Assembly: GCA_036874045.1 (NCBI GenBank) | Contig: CM072339.1 | Coordinates: 7,385,501 to 7,449,500 of the forward strand | From: Cymodocea nodosa | Lineage: Eukaryota > Streptophyta > Magnoliopsida > Alismatales > Cymodoceaceae | Direction: 5' to 3' | Length of the DNA: 64,000 nt | Part shown: one piece after another, positions 46,372 to 58,067 of the stretch | How the letters are laid out: each line of letters opens with the position of its first letter | How positions within the stretch are numbered: position 1 is the stretch's first letter | Program-made: the position numbers and the translations under genes | The notes under the pieces: model-generated | The model's input: only the letters and a program-made list of their open reading frames with translations | Database searches by the model: none | What the model was told of the DNA's origin: nothing

Positions 46372-46933
46372 TTAGAAAGCTCTTGTATGATACAAGCTTG
46401 TCAAATTAACTTTTAAAGTATAAAAATACATATACTGTTCTAAAAAGATACAAGTGTTTTGTGAAATACAAATATCTTTTGAATCGAGTATATTTTTTGT
46501 TCTCTAGAATTGCTAAAATATGAAACTAGAATTGACTTTTGAAGTTGTTTAATGGAGATACAATTCTTTCTTCTACTTGTCTTAATCATATTGAATTGGA
46601 TTGTACTTTGATTCGTATGTTGTTGAAATTTCTTCTAGAAATTTTATTAGAAAATTCAAGATGATAGATGATGAAAAGAAGAACAAATGATAATATAATT
46701 AACACCGATGTGATGATGATATACTTTGTATGTAATTTGCATATATTCTAAGTATATTTGCAGGTTGAAGAGGAGAAAACAATGTTAAAATAGATTACTG
46801 AAACATACAAAATATGTATATAATAATATAAGTTCTTATGCTGAACATAAGAAAAAAAGTAAGAATTAATTATAGCACTTTTAGAAAGACCAATTAATTA
46901 GATCTTAGTTTGCTAAGGGACTAGCAAAATTTA
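46372..46933 (+). other. Element A 3' untranslated region, second part
   Basis: Resumes the sequence interrupted at 44132 (TTAGAAAGCTCTTGTATGAT...) and matches D near 22530-23090. No coding capacity seen. Confidence 0.65.
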
Positions 46934-46946
46934 GGTATGGGGGGAG
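46934..46946 (+). other. Polypurine tract, element A
   Basis: GGTATGGGGGGAG directly before the 3' LTR start TGTTTAGAATG. Confidence 0.85.
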
Positions 46947-49093
46947 TGTTTAGAATGAAAAAGTGCATAATATTAACTGTTAAATGATGGTTAATTGCAT
47001 AATATTTAGCTTACCATATGAGAATTAAGCCATTTTGTTATAATTGCACTGTTATATGCTTTAATGAAAGAATCTGCTTAATTTCAGGGAATTAATGTTA
47101 ATTCAGTACATTTCTAAACTATCGGTAAATTGCAAGCTGTGAAATTCTTAAGTATCCGAAGTTCCTGTTATTTCGGACAGTTATGTTTAACATACCGAAC
47201 AGTTATGTTTAATGTATCGAAGAGTTATGTTTAAATTACCGAACAGTTATGTTTTTAAAGAATATTTTATTATTTCCTAAAGTACACATGTCAAAACCAT
47301 AATGCATGACTTAAGTGAACTTTTGGTGAGTTATCTCTAACTATCTGAAATTGCAGCTGGGCATCGGATAGTTATATGTGTAACTCTCTGAAATCTCCTT
47401 TTATTATAAAACAACTGTTGGACACGTGTCATGTTCTGGAAGATTGACTTAAGTTATATTTCGATGAGTTATCTGTAACTATCCGAAATGCATCTGAGCA
47501 TCGGATAGTTAAGTCTGTAACTATCCAAAATGCATCTGAGCATCGGATAGTTAAGTTTGTAAGTATCCGAAATGCACCTGAGCATTGGATAGTTAAATTT
47601 ATGCACGTGTTTTATAGTTAAATCAACGAAGCAAGTCTGTTGAGTTATCTATAACTCCACGGACCATTTATTTTCTAATATGCCACTGTAGCGGTTGTAA
47701 GAATAGAATAGTTGGAAGAAAAAACCACGATCGCACGTATCACGTAGGAATTCACTCATCGAAGGAAGAAGAAATCATCGTCGTTGATATGAATGAAGGA
47801 AATCCAACCGATCATTCGAGCAGAAGTAGTTAGCATTGAAGAAATTTAAAAGAAAAGAAGAAAAAAGCAGCAGGTGTGTGTGGCCGATGGGTGTGGCCAG
47901 TGTGTGTAGAGGAGGATCATCGAGCTTTCTATAGGCAGCGTCGGCAATTCTCTGAAGTACCACACCAACCATCACCACCACCACCATAATCACCAACCAT
48001 CGGAGGTCTATGAGAGTACTTTCCTGATGTCGGGTCAATTCCAAGCTAAACACAGTGCTTGACAACCATTGTGAGGAGTGATCGCGTCGCGGGAAGGGAA
48101 GCCATTTTCACTAAGCGCCGACTCATATCTCAGGAGATTGTAAAGCTTCTAGCCTTAGCTTCGGGTTGATGCCAGTATGCTGAAGAGGAGATCATCTTGC
48201 AATTCTGGACTTGCGATTCTATAGGGAGAGGAGACAGAATTGTAAGTGGTTTAATTTTCAGTGGTGTAATCACGTCGCATGTAGTGACGGAAGTATTTAC
48301 TATCAACTGAGATTACTTTACATTTCACCTTTCGCCCATTTCTATGCTCATATCAAAACAAAAATACCAAAAATAACTTATTTGTGTTTGTATTTTGTAA
48401 TTGAGTGTTGTATTGTCTGTTTTGGTATCATAATTAATGTTATCTTTGTCAGTGTTGTGAAGGTTTTATGTTTGTTTTAGTTTTATAGTTTACTGAAATT
48501 GGTTCATTCAAAAGACTTAAAGATTTTAATGGTTACTGTTTGAATTATTTGCATGTTAGTATTGCCTAACGATAAATCCAGTGTTTACTAACATTAAAGA
48601 GCTTAATTGATGTTATTTACAATCTGTGGAACTGCCCAATGGTTGGTCGAATTCCTCTGTAAATAGTAGTATTAAATTAGATAGACAGGCTCGTGGAGTT
48701 AACTTAAGTCTACGAGGTTAATCCGTTGAGTTAGCCATAACTCAACGAACTTAGTCTGTTGAGTTAACTATAACTCGATGGAGAGTTTGTTGAATATTTA
48801 AATTTGATTATTAAAAACGGAACAGTTCACAATTCTTAAGCAATTCCCTATGGGATCGACCTGTACTTGCACACAAATACAATAGACACTATGCACTTGT
48901 AGTTAAAATACAAATTGGAATTAATATCTAATTTGTGTGAAAGGTTGTTTGTTTACTTCTAAAAAGGAATTTAGTGATATAGGCATAAAGATAAATTAAC
49001 TAAGTAAAAACAGAAGTTAACAAATCCAAGTTTTTCTGGCACGTTGCTGGGTAACCAATCATGTTTTCTGGTGCCATGCTAGAGATCCAAACA
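46947..49093 (+). repeat. Element A 3' LTR
   Basis: 2147 bp with intact TG...CA ends. A hairpin at 47476-47511 has 11-bp perfect arms TAACTATCCGA/TCGGATAGTTA; it is followed by a second similar unit. GACACGTGTC lies near 47430. Primer-site-like repeats precede the end (near 49039 and 49069). Confidence 0.92.
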
Positions 49094-49475
49094 ACTCTTT
49101 GGCTACAGGTTCTTCAACTGCCTTCCTCTATTGCTCCCAGATTGCCCACCTGGCATGTCCACCAATATGTCATATGAACCATAATCTGGACTTACTTTGG
49201 ATCAGTTCTAGGGCAACTTCATTGTTTACCCTGATTTTCCTTTCTCTATTTATTGTAACTTCTATTGCTACCTTAATCCTTGTTTCTACAATCATAGGTA
49301 TCTTAATATTTAAATGTACTAAAACTTTCCTCCAGTAAAAGATGTCAAATTCTACCTTTTGTAGCTCTTTCTCTCGAGTTGTGTTCTTGATCTTTTGTCT
49401 TGTATGCCATTCTTCTAATTCTCTAAGAAATCTTGTGGTGTCAACTTCCTCCCAGAACTCTGGCATCATCTTGAC
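49094..49475 (-). pseudogene. Acidic ORF, element B (N-terminal part)
   Basis: From ATG 49469: MMPEFWEEVDTTRFLRELEE, then a Lys/Glu/Val-rich helical segment of about 100 residues, stops near 49168 and 49115, then the ACTCT site where element A is inserted. In frame with 35692 downward. No enzyme motif seen. In Athila elements this position after integrase holds the so-called env-like ORF. Confidence 0.6.
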
Positions 49476-50215
49476 CTCGTGGTGTGACAGAATAGAATGG
49501 AATCGCTCTGATCTTCCCTATTCTAAGTTCTAAATGATTCTGTTGATAATGCCCCCAAACCCTAAGTTTTAGTATAAATAAACCTTAAGTTTTAGGTGGG
49601 TAATCAAGTCATTTTCCGGCGTAAACTCTCACTATCTCACTCACTTCTCCATGGAGTTACGGTTAACTCCACGGACTAAGTTCGTGGACTTGACTATAGT
49701 GCTCCGTTGAGTTACAGTTAACTCAACGGAATAAGCTCATTAACTTATCCTAGACTCAACGGAGTAAGTTCGTTGAGTTAACTATAACTCAACAAACTTT
49801 CCATAAAGTTATAACAAATAAAAGTACTTAAGATAATAATTTTTAATTCGGTCTAGACTGAAGAATTTCCAGTCTAATTGATTCTTAATTTTTCAACCTT
49901 TTAAAATTTTGGTCAAACCGTTATATTCCTCGGTTGAATAGAAATTAAATACTTACTTTGCTTTTCCTTTTTTTCTTTGTTTTTTTTCCTATCGGTTGAA
50001 CCAATACCATACTTTGGTAAAATCGACATTTTACTTAATATAATATATAGATTTTTATATTTTTATGTTTCAATCAAACCGATGGATCCTTTCGGTGTGA
50101 CTGTAATAATAATTTTCTTTTAATATGTGTTTTAGTAAAACCAATAATTTCTTTCAATTGAACTGTAACTAACTTCAAAACAAGTTTTTTTTTTTTTGAA
50201 TATATATATATCTTA
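49476..50215 (-). promoter_or_regulatory. Spacer between integrase and acidic ORF with hairpin cluster
   Basis: Noncoding. 49640-49800 holds repeated GTTGAGTTA/TAACTCAACGG and GGAGTTA/TAACTCC inverted repeats, as in the spacer before the gag core. 49820-50215 is T-rich on the plus strand with CGGTTGAA repeats; no gene. Confidence 0.5.
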
Positions 50216-51543
50216 CTAAGTAAAGCTCGAGTAGTCCTCTACTCTTACTTCTTCTATAATTCCAAAGGAACTTTTAGGAATTTTTAGAATAGGTCTAAGT
50301 CTTTGTCCATTTACTTTAAATATATTCTGATTTTTAGAATTTTCAATTTCAATAGCTCCATAGGAATAAATAGTTTGAATTATGTAAGATCCTACCCATC
50401 TAGATCTTAATTTTCTTAGATGGTTATAGAGTCTAGTCATGTAAAGATATACTTCTTGTCCTATTTCAAAAGTTTTTGGAATAATTTTCTTGTTATGCTA
50501 GAACTTCATTTTCTCTTTTTCTCTTACAGTCTTCGAATAAGCTTCATTCCTAAATTCTTCTAATTCAATCAATTGCATTTTTCTATTTTCAGCACCTTGA
50601 TTCAAATTAGTGTTTAGAGTTTTTAATGCCCAATAGGCTTTATGTTCAATTTCAGCTGGTAAATGGCAACTTTTTCCATATACTAGTTTAAAAGGTAACA
50701 TACCTAAGCTTGTCTTATAAGCAGTTCTATAAGCCCAAAGTGCATCTATTAATCTATTAACCCAATCTGTTCTAGTAGGATTTACTACTTTTTCTAAGAT
50801 TAACTTAATTTGTTTGTTTGCACTTTCTACTTGTCCACTTGTTTGCGGATGATATGATGTTGCAATTTTGTGATTTACTCCATATTTCTTCATTAAGGCT
50901 TCAAAACTTCTATTACAAAAATGAGTTCCCCTATCACTAATTATAGCTTTAGGTATTCCAAATCTGGCAATTATATTAGTTCTTATAAAATGTATTACCA
51001 CTTTGTTGTCATTAGTTTTTGTAAGAATAGCTTCTATCCATTTAGATACATAATCCACCCCCAACAATATATAATTAAATTGATTAGATAAAGGAAATGA
51101 ACCTATAAAATCTATTCCCCACACATCAAAGATTTCAACCTCAACAATAGGGTTCAGAGGCATCATATTCCTCTTTGATATTCTTCCTATTTGTTGACAT
51201 CTTAAACAACTTAAGCAATATTTATAAGCATCTTTGAATAGTGTTGGCCAATAAAATCCATATTGCAGAATTTTGGCAGCAATTTTCCCTGAACCAAAAT
51301 GTCCTCCACATGCTTGGTTATGGCAAAAAGACAATATGCTCTAATATTCAGTTTCTAGAATACACCTCCTAAAAACCAGATCAAGACATTTCTTAAATAA
51401 GTATGGGTCTTCCAATACTAATATTTTACTCTTGAAAAGAACAATTTCTTATCCTATCTATTCCAATCTTTAGGTATTAAACTAGTAACTAAGTAATTAA
51501 CTATGTCTGCATACTGTATTGATTTGTTAACTTCTATTTGTTA
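50216..51543 (-). pseudogene. Athila integrase, element B
   Basis: Nearly complete. The H2C2 zinc domain (HNQACGGHFG ... CLSCLRCQ) precedes the core with catalytic Asp in WGIDFIGSF, Asp in ISDRGTHF and Glu in SGQVESANKQIK, then LWAYRTAYKT and VYGKSCHLP. One TAG at about 50498 falls where TGG (Trp) is expected in KFxHNK, after which 50440-50216 encodes the C-terminal domain. Upstream, 51335-51543 is the RNase H-integrase linker (YADIVNYLVTS). At 51543 it joins a truncated primer site, so the 5' two-thirds of the internal region are deleted. Confidence 0.9.
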
Positions 51544-51553
51544 AACGGTGCTA
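51544..51553 (-). other. Truncated primer-binding site, element B
   Basis: Minus-strand TAGCACCGTT, the first ten bases of the Asp-type primer site, placed 7 nt from the LTR end and joined directly to integrase linker. Confidence 0.5.
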
Positions 51554-52366
51554 GAAAACTTGTTTAATTTGTTTTTATGCTTATATCAATAATTACTTTT
51601 AGAAGTAAACAAACAACCTTTCACACAAATTAGATATTAAGTCCAATTTGTATTTTAACTGCAAGTGCACAATGTATATTGTATTTGTGTACAAGTACAG
51701 GTCGATCCCATAGAGATTGAGTAAGAATTGTGTACCATTTCAATTTTTATATTGGAGTTTATATATATTCAGTTAAGCACTCTGCTGAGTTACAGTTAAC
51801 ACAACGAAACTAGTTCGTGGAGTTATGGTTAACTCAATAGGCTAATCTCGTGGACTTAAGTTAACTCCACAAGCCTATCTTTCTAGTTAAATATTGTTAT
51901 TTACAGAGGAATTTGGCCAACCATTGGGCGGTTCCATAAATTGTAAATAACATCAATTAAGCTCTTTAATGCTAGTTAACATTCAGATATTTCAAACAGT
52001 AACCATTAAAATCTTTAAGTATCTAGAACGAATTAATTTCAGTAAACAATATAACTATTTTCTATTTTCTGAATCAAATGAACATAAAACATTCACAATA
52101 CTGATAGTGATAACATTAATCATGATACAAAACAAACGATACAACACTTTAATACTAAATGTAAACACAGATAGTTGTTTTTGGTATTTTTGTTTTGATA
52201 TGTTCCTAAAGATGAATGAAAGGTGAAATGTAAAAATCTCTATCGATAGTAAAAACTTTCGTCACTACATGCGACCGCGATTACACCATTGAAAACTTAA
52301 TCACTTACAATCTTGCCTCCTCTACCTATAGATTCACGAATCAAGAATTGTAAGACCTTTTCAGTA

Positions 52367-52643
52367 TATTGTTCTATTAGCAATTCTCGAAGAGTTCATT
52401 CCACTGGATTTCAAATTTTGAAGACATTTTTTCTATGACGTAGGTGAGCAAGTTGTGGAGGACACACATGAGACATCAAGACCCATTGCAGGCCATGACT
52501 AAGGATGAGATTTCACATTTTGTGCTCTGTCTTGTTTATTGTAGAACATGGTTTTGCCTTCTCCCTTTTCACTTACTTAAGGACAAGTTCGTGCATTCTA
52601 ATACTTCACCTATTCTTGCAATGTTTGAGAGGAGCTGAGAAGA
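52367..52643. other. Filler segment in tandem-repeat copy 1
   Basis: Not LTR, gag or pol. A 64-codon frame (52444-52638, MSKLWRTHMRHQDPLQ...) is open on the plus strand with no recognised family. A repeat of this segment is at 53830-54106. Confidence 0.5.
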
Positions 52644-53006
52644 TTCTTCCTATTTGTTGATATCTTAAACAACTTAAGCAATATTTATAAGCATCTTTGA
52701 ATAGTGTTGGCCAATAAAATCCACATTGCAGAATTTTGGCAGTAATTTTCCCTGAACCAAAATGTCCTCCACATGCTTGGTTATGGTAGAAAGACAATAT
52801 GCTCTAATATTCAGTTTCTAGAATACACCTCCTTAAAACTAGATCAGGACATTTCTTAAATAAGTATGGGTCTTCCAATACTAATATTTTACTCTTGAAA
52901 ATAACAATTTCTTATCCTATCTATTCCAATCTTTAGGTATTAAACTAGTAACTAAGTAATTAACTATGTCTGCGTACTGTATTGATTTGTTAACTTCTAT
53001 TTGTTA
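52644..53006 (-). pseudogene. Integrase 5' fragment, repeat copy 2
   Basis: The H2C2 start (HNQACGGHFGSGK ... CLSCLRYQQIGRI) and linker duplicated from 51181-51543. The fourth Cys-region motif reads CLRYQ, losing a zinc ligand. Confidence 0.85.
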
Positions 53007-53829
53007 AACGATGCTAGAAAACTTGTTTAATTTGTTTTTATGCTTATATCAGTAATTACTTTTAGAAGTAAACAAACAACCTTTCACACAAATTAGATAT
53101 TAAGTCCAATTTGTATTTTAACTGCAAGTGCACAGTGTATATTGTATTTGTGTGCAAGTACAGGTTAATCCCATAGAGATTGAGTAAGAATTGTGTACCA
53201 TTTCAATTTTTATATTGGAGTTTATATATATTCATTTAAGCACTCTGTTGAGTTACAGTTAACACAACGGAACTAGTTCGTGGAGTTATGGTTAACTCAA
53301 TAGGCTAATCTCGTGAACTTAAGTTAACTCCACAAGCCTATCTTTCTAGTTAAATATTGTTATTTACAGAGGAATTTGGCCAACCATTGGGCGGTTCCAT
53401 AAATTGTAAATAACATCAATTAAGCTCTTTAATGCTAGTTAACATTCAGATATTTCAAACAGTAACCATTAAAATCTTTAAGTATCTAGAACGAATTAAT
53501 TTCAGTAAACAATATAACTATTTTCTATTTTCTGAATCAAATGAGCATAAAACATTCACAATACTGATAGTGATAACATTAATCATGATACAAAACAAAC
53601 GATACAACACTTTAATACTAAATGTAAACACAGATAGTTGTTTTTGGTATTTTTGTTTTGATATGTTCCTAAAGATGAATGAAAGGTGAAATGTAAAAAT
53701 CTCTATCGATAGTAAAAACTTTCGTCACTACATGCGACCGCGATTACACCATTGAAAACTTAATCACTTACAATCTTGCCTCCTCTACCTATAGATTCAC
53801 GAATCAAGAATTGTAAGACCTTTTCAGTA

Positions 53830-54106
53830 TATTGTTCTATTAGCAATTCTCGAAGAGTTCATTCCACTGGATTTCAAATTTTGAAGACATTTTTTCTATG
53901 ACGTAGGTGAGCAAGTTGTGGAGGACACACATGAGACATCAAGACCCATTGCAGGCCATGACTAAGGATGAGATTTCACATTTTGTGCTCTGTCTTGTTT
54001 ATTGTAGAACATGGTTTTGCCTTCTCCCTTTTCACTTACTTAAGGACAAGTTCGTGCATTCTAATACTTCACCTATTCTTGCAATGTTTGAGAGGAGCTG
54101 AGAAGA
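53830..54106. other. Filler segment in tandem-repeat copy 2
   Basis: Copy of 52367-52643, including the 64-codon frame at 53907-54101. Confidence 0.5.
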
Positions 54107-54469
54107 TTCTTCCTATTTGTTGATATCTTAAACAACTTAAGCAATATTTATAAGCATCTTTGAATAGTGTTGGCCAATAAAATCCACATTACAGAATTTT
54201 GGCAGTAATTTTCCCTGAACCAAAATGTCCTCCACATGCTTGGTTATGGTAGAAAGACAATATGCTCTAATATTCAGTTTCTAGAATACACCTCCTTAAA
54301 ACTAGATCAGGACATTTCTTAAATAAGTATGGGTCTTCCAATACTAATATTTTACTCTTGAAAAGAACAATTTCTTATCCTATCTATTCCAATCTTTAGG
54401 TATTAAACTAGTAACTAAGTAATTAACTATGTCTGCGTACTGTATTGATTTGTTAACTTCTATTTGTTA
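54107..54469 (-). pseudogene. Integrase 5' fragment, repeat copy 3
   Basis: Third copy of the integrase zinc-domain region and linker, followed at 54487 by the complete LTR. Confidence 0.85.
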
Positions 54470-56272
54470 AACGATGCTAGAAAACTTGTTTAATTTGTTT
54501 TTATGCTTATATCAGTAATTACTTTTAGAAGTAAACAAACAACCTTTCACACAAATTAGATATTAAGTCCAATTTGTATTTTAACTGCAAGTGCACAGTG
54601 TATATTGTATTTGTGTGCAAGTACAGGTTAATCCCATAGAGATTGAGTAAGAATTGTGTACCATTTCAATTTTTATATTGGAGTTTATATATATTCATTT
54701 AAGCACTCTGTTGAGTTACAGTTAACACAACGGAACTAGTTCGTGGAGTTATGGTTAACTCAATAGGCTAATCTCGTGAACTTAAGTTAACTCCACAAGC
54801 CTATCTTTCTAGTTAAATATTGTTATTTACAGAGGAATTTGGCCAACCATTGGGCGGTTCCATAAATTGTAAATAACATCAATTAAGCTCTTTAATGCTA
54901 GTTAACATTCAGATATTTCAAACAGTAACCATTAAAATCTTTAAGTATCTAAAACGAATTAATTTCAGTAAACAATATAACTATTTTCTATTTTCTGAAT
55001 CAAATGAACATAAAACATTCACAATACTGATAGTGATAACATTAATCATGATACAAAACAAACGATACAACACTTTAATACTAAATGTAAACACAGATAG
55101 TTGTTTTTGGTATTTTTGTTTTGATATGTTCCTAAAGATGAATGAAAGGTGAAATGTAAAAATCTCTATCTATAGTAAAAACTTTCGTCACTACATGCAA
55201 TTGCGATTACACCACTAAAAACTTAATCACTTACAATCTTGCCTCCTCTCCCTATAGATTCGCGAATCAAGAATTTTAAGACCTTTTCAGCATACCGGCA
55301 TCAACCCGAAACCAAGGCTGGAAGCTTTATGATCTCTTGAGATATGAGTTGGTGCTTGGTGAAAATGACTTCCCTTCCTACAACGCAATCACTCATAGTA
55401 GTTGTTAGTCACCGTGTTTGGCTCGAAATCAACCCGACATCAGGAAAGTATTGTCACTAACCTCCGATGGTTGGTGATTTTGGTGGTGGTGTGGAGCTTT
55501 AGGGAACTTCCAACGTTTCCTGCAATTAGCACGATTCTCCATCTCTACACACACACTTTCTTCGTCTTTCTCCTCTTCTTTTATATTTCTTTCTGTAGTA
55601 ACTGCTTCTGCTTAGATGATCAGTTGGATTTCCTTCATTCATATCAACGATGGTGATTTCTTCTTCATTCCATGAGTGAATTCCTACATGATATGTGTAA
55701 TCGTGGTTTTCCTTTGAATGTCTTGTTTCTACAACTACTATAGTGGCATATTGGAAAATAAATGGTCTGTGGAGTTACAAATAACTCAACGGACTTACTT
55801 CGTTGATTTAACTATAAAAAACGTGCAATAAAAAAATAACTACTTCAGATGTTTCAGATACTTACAAACCTTAACTATTTGAAACTTATATGCAACTTAT
55901 ATGCATTTTGGATAGTTAACAGATAACTTACTGAAAATTCACTTAAGTCATGTATTATGATTTCAACACGTGTACTCTAGGAAATAATAAAATATTCTTT
56001 AAATGTTTAAAACATAATTGTCCGGTACATACAATATAACTCTCCAAAATAACAGAAAATTTGGATACTTAGGAATTTCAAACCTGTAGCTTATCGACAG
56101 TTCAAAAATATACTTAATTAACGTTAATTCCTTGAAATTATGTAGATTCTTTCATTAAAGTGTATAACAGTGCAATTATAACATAATGGCTTAATTCTCA
56201 TATGATAAGCTAAATATTCTGCAATTAACCATCATTTAACCGTTAATATTATGCACTTTTTCATTCTAAACA

Positions 56273-56287
56273 CTTCCCCTATACTTA
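56273..56287 (-). other. Polypurine tract, element C
   Basis: Minus-strand TAAGTATAGGGGAAG adjoining the LTR U3 start; one G of the family tract is A here. Confidence 0.8.
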
Positions 56288-58067
56288 AATTTTGCTAGTC
56301 CCTTAGCAAACTAAGATCTAACTAGTTGGTCTTTCTAAAGTGCTAGAATTAATTCTTCCTTTTTCTTTTCTTTAGAATACACAAATTAGATTACTATATA
56401 GATATTCTGTATTTTTCAGCAATCTATTTTAACATTGTTTTCTCCTCTTCAACTTGCAAATATATTTAAAACATATGTAAATTACATATAAAATATATTA
56501 GCATCACATAGGTGTTAATTATATTATGATTTTTTTTCTTTTCATACATCTATTATCCTGAATTTTCCAATATGATTTTTAGAATAAACTTCAACTACAT
56601 ACGAATCAAAACACAATCCAATTCAATATGATTAAAACAAGTAGAACAATGAATTGTATCTCAAATAAAAAATTTCAAAAGTCTATTCTCGATTCATACT
56701 TCAGTAATCTTAGATAACAGAAAATATACTTGATTCAAAAGATTTCTGTATTTCACAAAACACTTTTATTTTTTCAAAGCAATATATGCATATTTGTACT
56801 TTAAAAGTTCATTTGAAAAGCTTGAATAATACAAGAGCTTTCTAGTGTACCCATGTATCGAGCTTTAAGTTGCCAGATTTAAAGAGTCCTCTTTTAGGTC
56901 AACAATCCTTACATACCTATCTGCTCAAGTACAAAAGGCTCGTGATCAAACAAGTCAATAAACTCTCAAAGTTTTTCTCTTTTTTTTCCTCTTTTTTCTT
57001 TTCAACACAATATATATACATATTTCATTAATACAGATGCAATAAAACACAAATCTCATATAGTCCTACTTCTATTATTTACTGAAAATATGAATCCATA
57101 TCAATAAGCTCATACTTTTTCTATAGTTTAATAAGATTTACACATAAATCATTCTACAAGTTTAATCAATCAAATTAAATGTATCCTCGATCATATGTAT
57201 TTCATTTAATCCAAAAATCAACATTTCAGCTCTTTTAGGAATTTAGTTAATTTACTAAATTTCGATTAAGCATTCTGATTTCTTTTTAAAATCGTGTAAC
57301 TATTAAACTCATAAAATTCAACAAAAACATAAGATACTATCTCTAGATTTATATTAATAGTAAAATTTTGTAGCTTCTTATATAAGCTTCTAACATTCAA
57401 GCAGTTACAATGCTTAAAAATCTTACAGTTTCAATTACCGGATAGTTACCGCAAATTCATAAAGAATTTTCAATTTCCATAGGACTTTTACAACACCATT
57501 CTAATTCCTCTAATTAACAAAATTACTTGGATTTTAATCTAATTACCTCCCCCCTATACCTACATTTTGCATTGTCCTCAATGTAAAAGATTTTCCAGTA
57601 AATACAGTAAATGTTAGCAAGCATGAATATTGTTTCGTTGACTTAGCACTTAACTCAATGATTCATTGAGTTAATGAATAACTCCACGAGCTGAGTTTAA
57701 ATGCATATTCATGATAAGTAATCAATTACATACCTTGTTCTTTTGTAGCTCCTTCAATATCTTCCAATTTCTTTTCTTAAAAACTCTTCATTCACAAATA
57801 AAAGCAGAATATATAACAAAATAACATTTAACTACAAAATATAAATTGTTAATTTAGTGTCTTGTGTGGAACCCAGGCTCCTACACCTTTGGTGGCTCAC
57901 AAGCAAGCTAGTTGTTTTCCTAGAACAGATACCAACAAACTAGATCGATATTTTTTTTCTTTTCTTTTCTTTTTATAAAATAAAATTAAATCTAAAATTT
58001 TTATTTCTTTTCTTTTTCTAAAAATATATGTAGAATACACACAACAATAAAAGTACAGAATCACAAT
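56288..58067 (-). other. Element C 3' untranslated region
   Basis: Colinear with B. Internal purine tract (minus TATAGGGGGGAGG) near 57546-57558 and hairpin at 57633-57690. The antisense frame is broken by a roughly 32-bp deletion near 56868. Confidence 0.65.

Larger units (their letters stand above)
35698..49093 (+). mobile_element. Athila element A, with F-box gene, inserted in element B
   Basis: 5' LTR 35698-37747, 3' LTR 46947-49093, perfect ACTCT duplication (35693-35697 and 49094-49098). Internal order: Asp primer site, zinc-knuckle gag ORF, protease, RT, [junction] gag core, F-box gene, polypurine tract. RNase H, integrase and the acidic ORF are absent. It is further interrupted by a solo LTR at 44133-46366. 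Confidence 0.92.
51181..55290. repeat. 1463-bp tandem repeat, two full copies plus a partial third
   Basis: Copies start at 51181, 52644 and 54107. Each contains the integrase N-terminal region, RNase H-integrase linker, truncated primer site and LTR U5/R sequence; the first two end in a shared filler of about 275 bp (52367-52643, 53830-54106). The third runs on into intact LTR at about 55290. Copies differ by only a few bases, e.g. GAACATAA/GAGCATAA. Confidence 0.92.
51561..56272 (-). repeat. Athila LTR shared by elements B and C, expanded by the tandem repeat
   Basis: The left side (51561, TGTTTAATTTG) adjoins B's primer site and integrase, so it acts as B's 5' LTR. The right side (56272, ...TTCTAAACA) adjoins C's polypurine tract, so it is C's 3' LTR. 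54487-56272 is one complete LTR (1786 bp); the two preceding copies are truncated by the tandem repeat. Confidence 0.85.

Noticed and set aside
51969-55152. Three identical-looking 85-codon frames
   Set aside because: They are LTR U5/R sequence copied by the 1463-bp tandem repeat, not genes.
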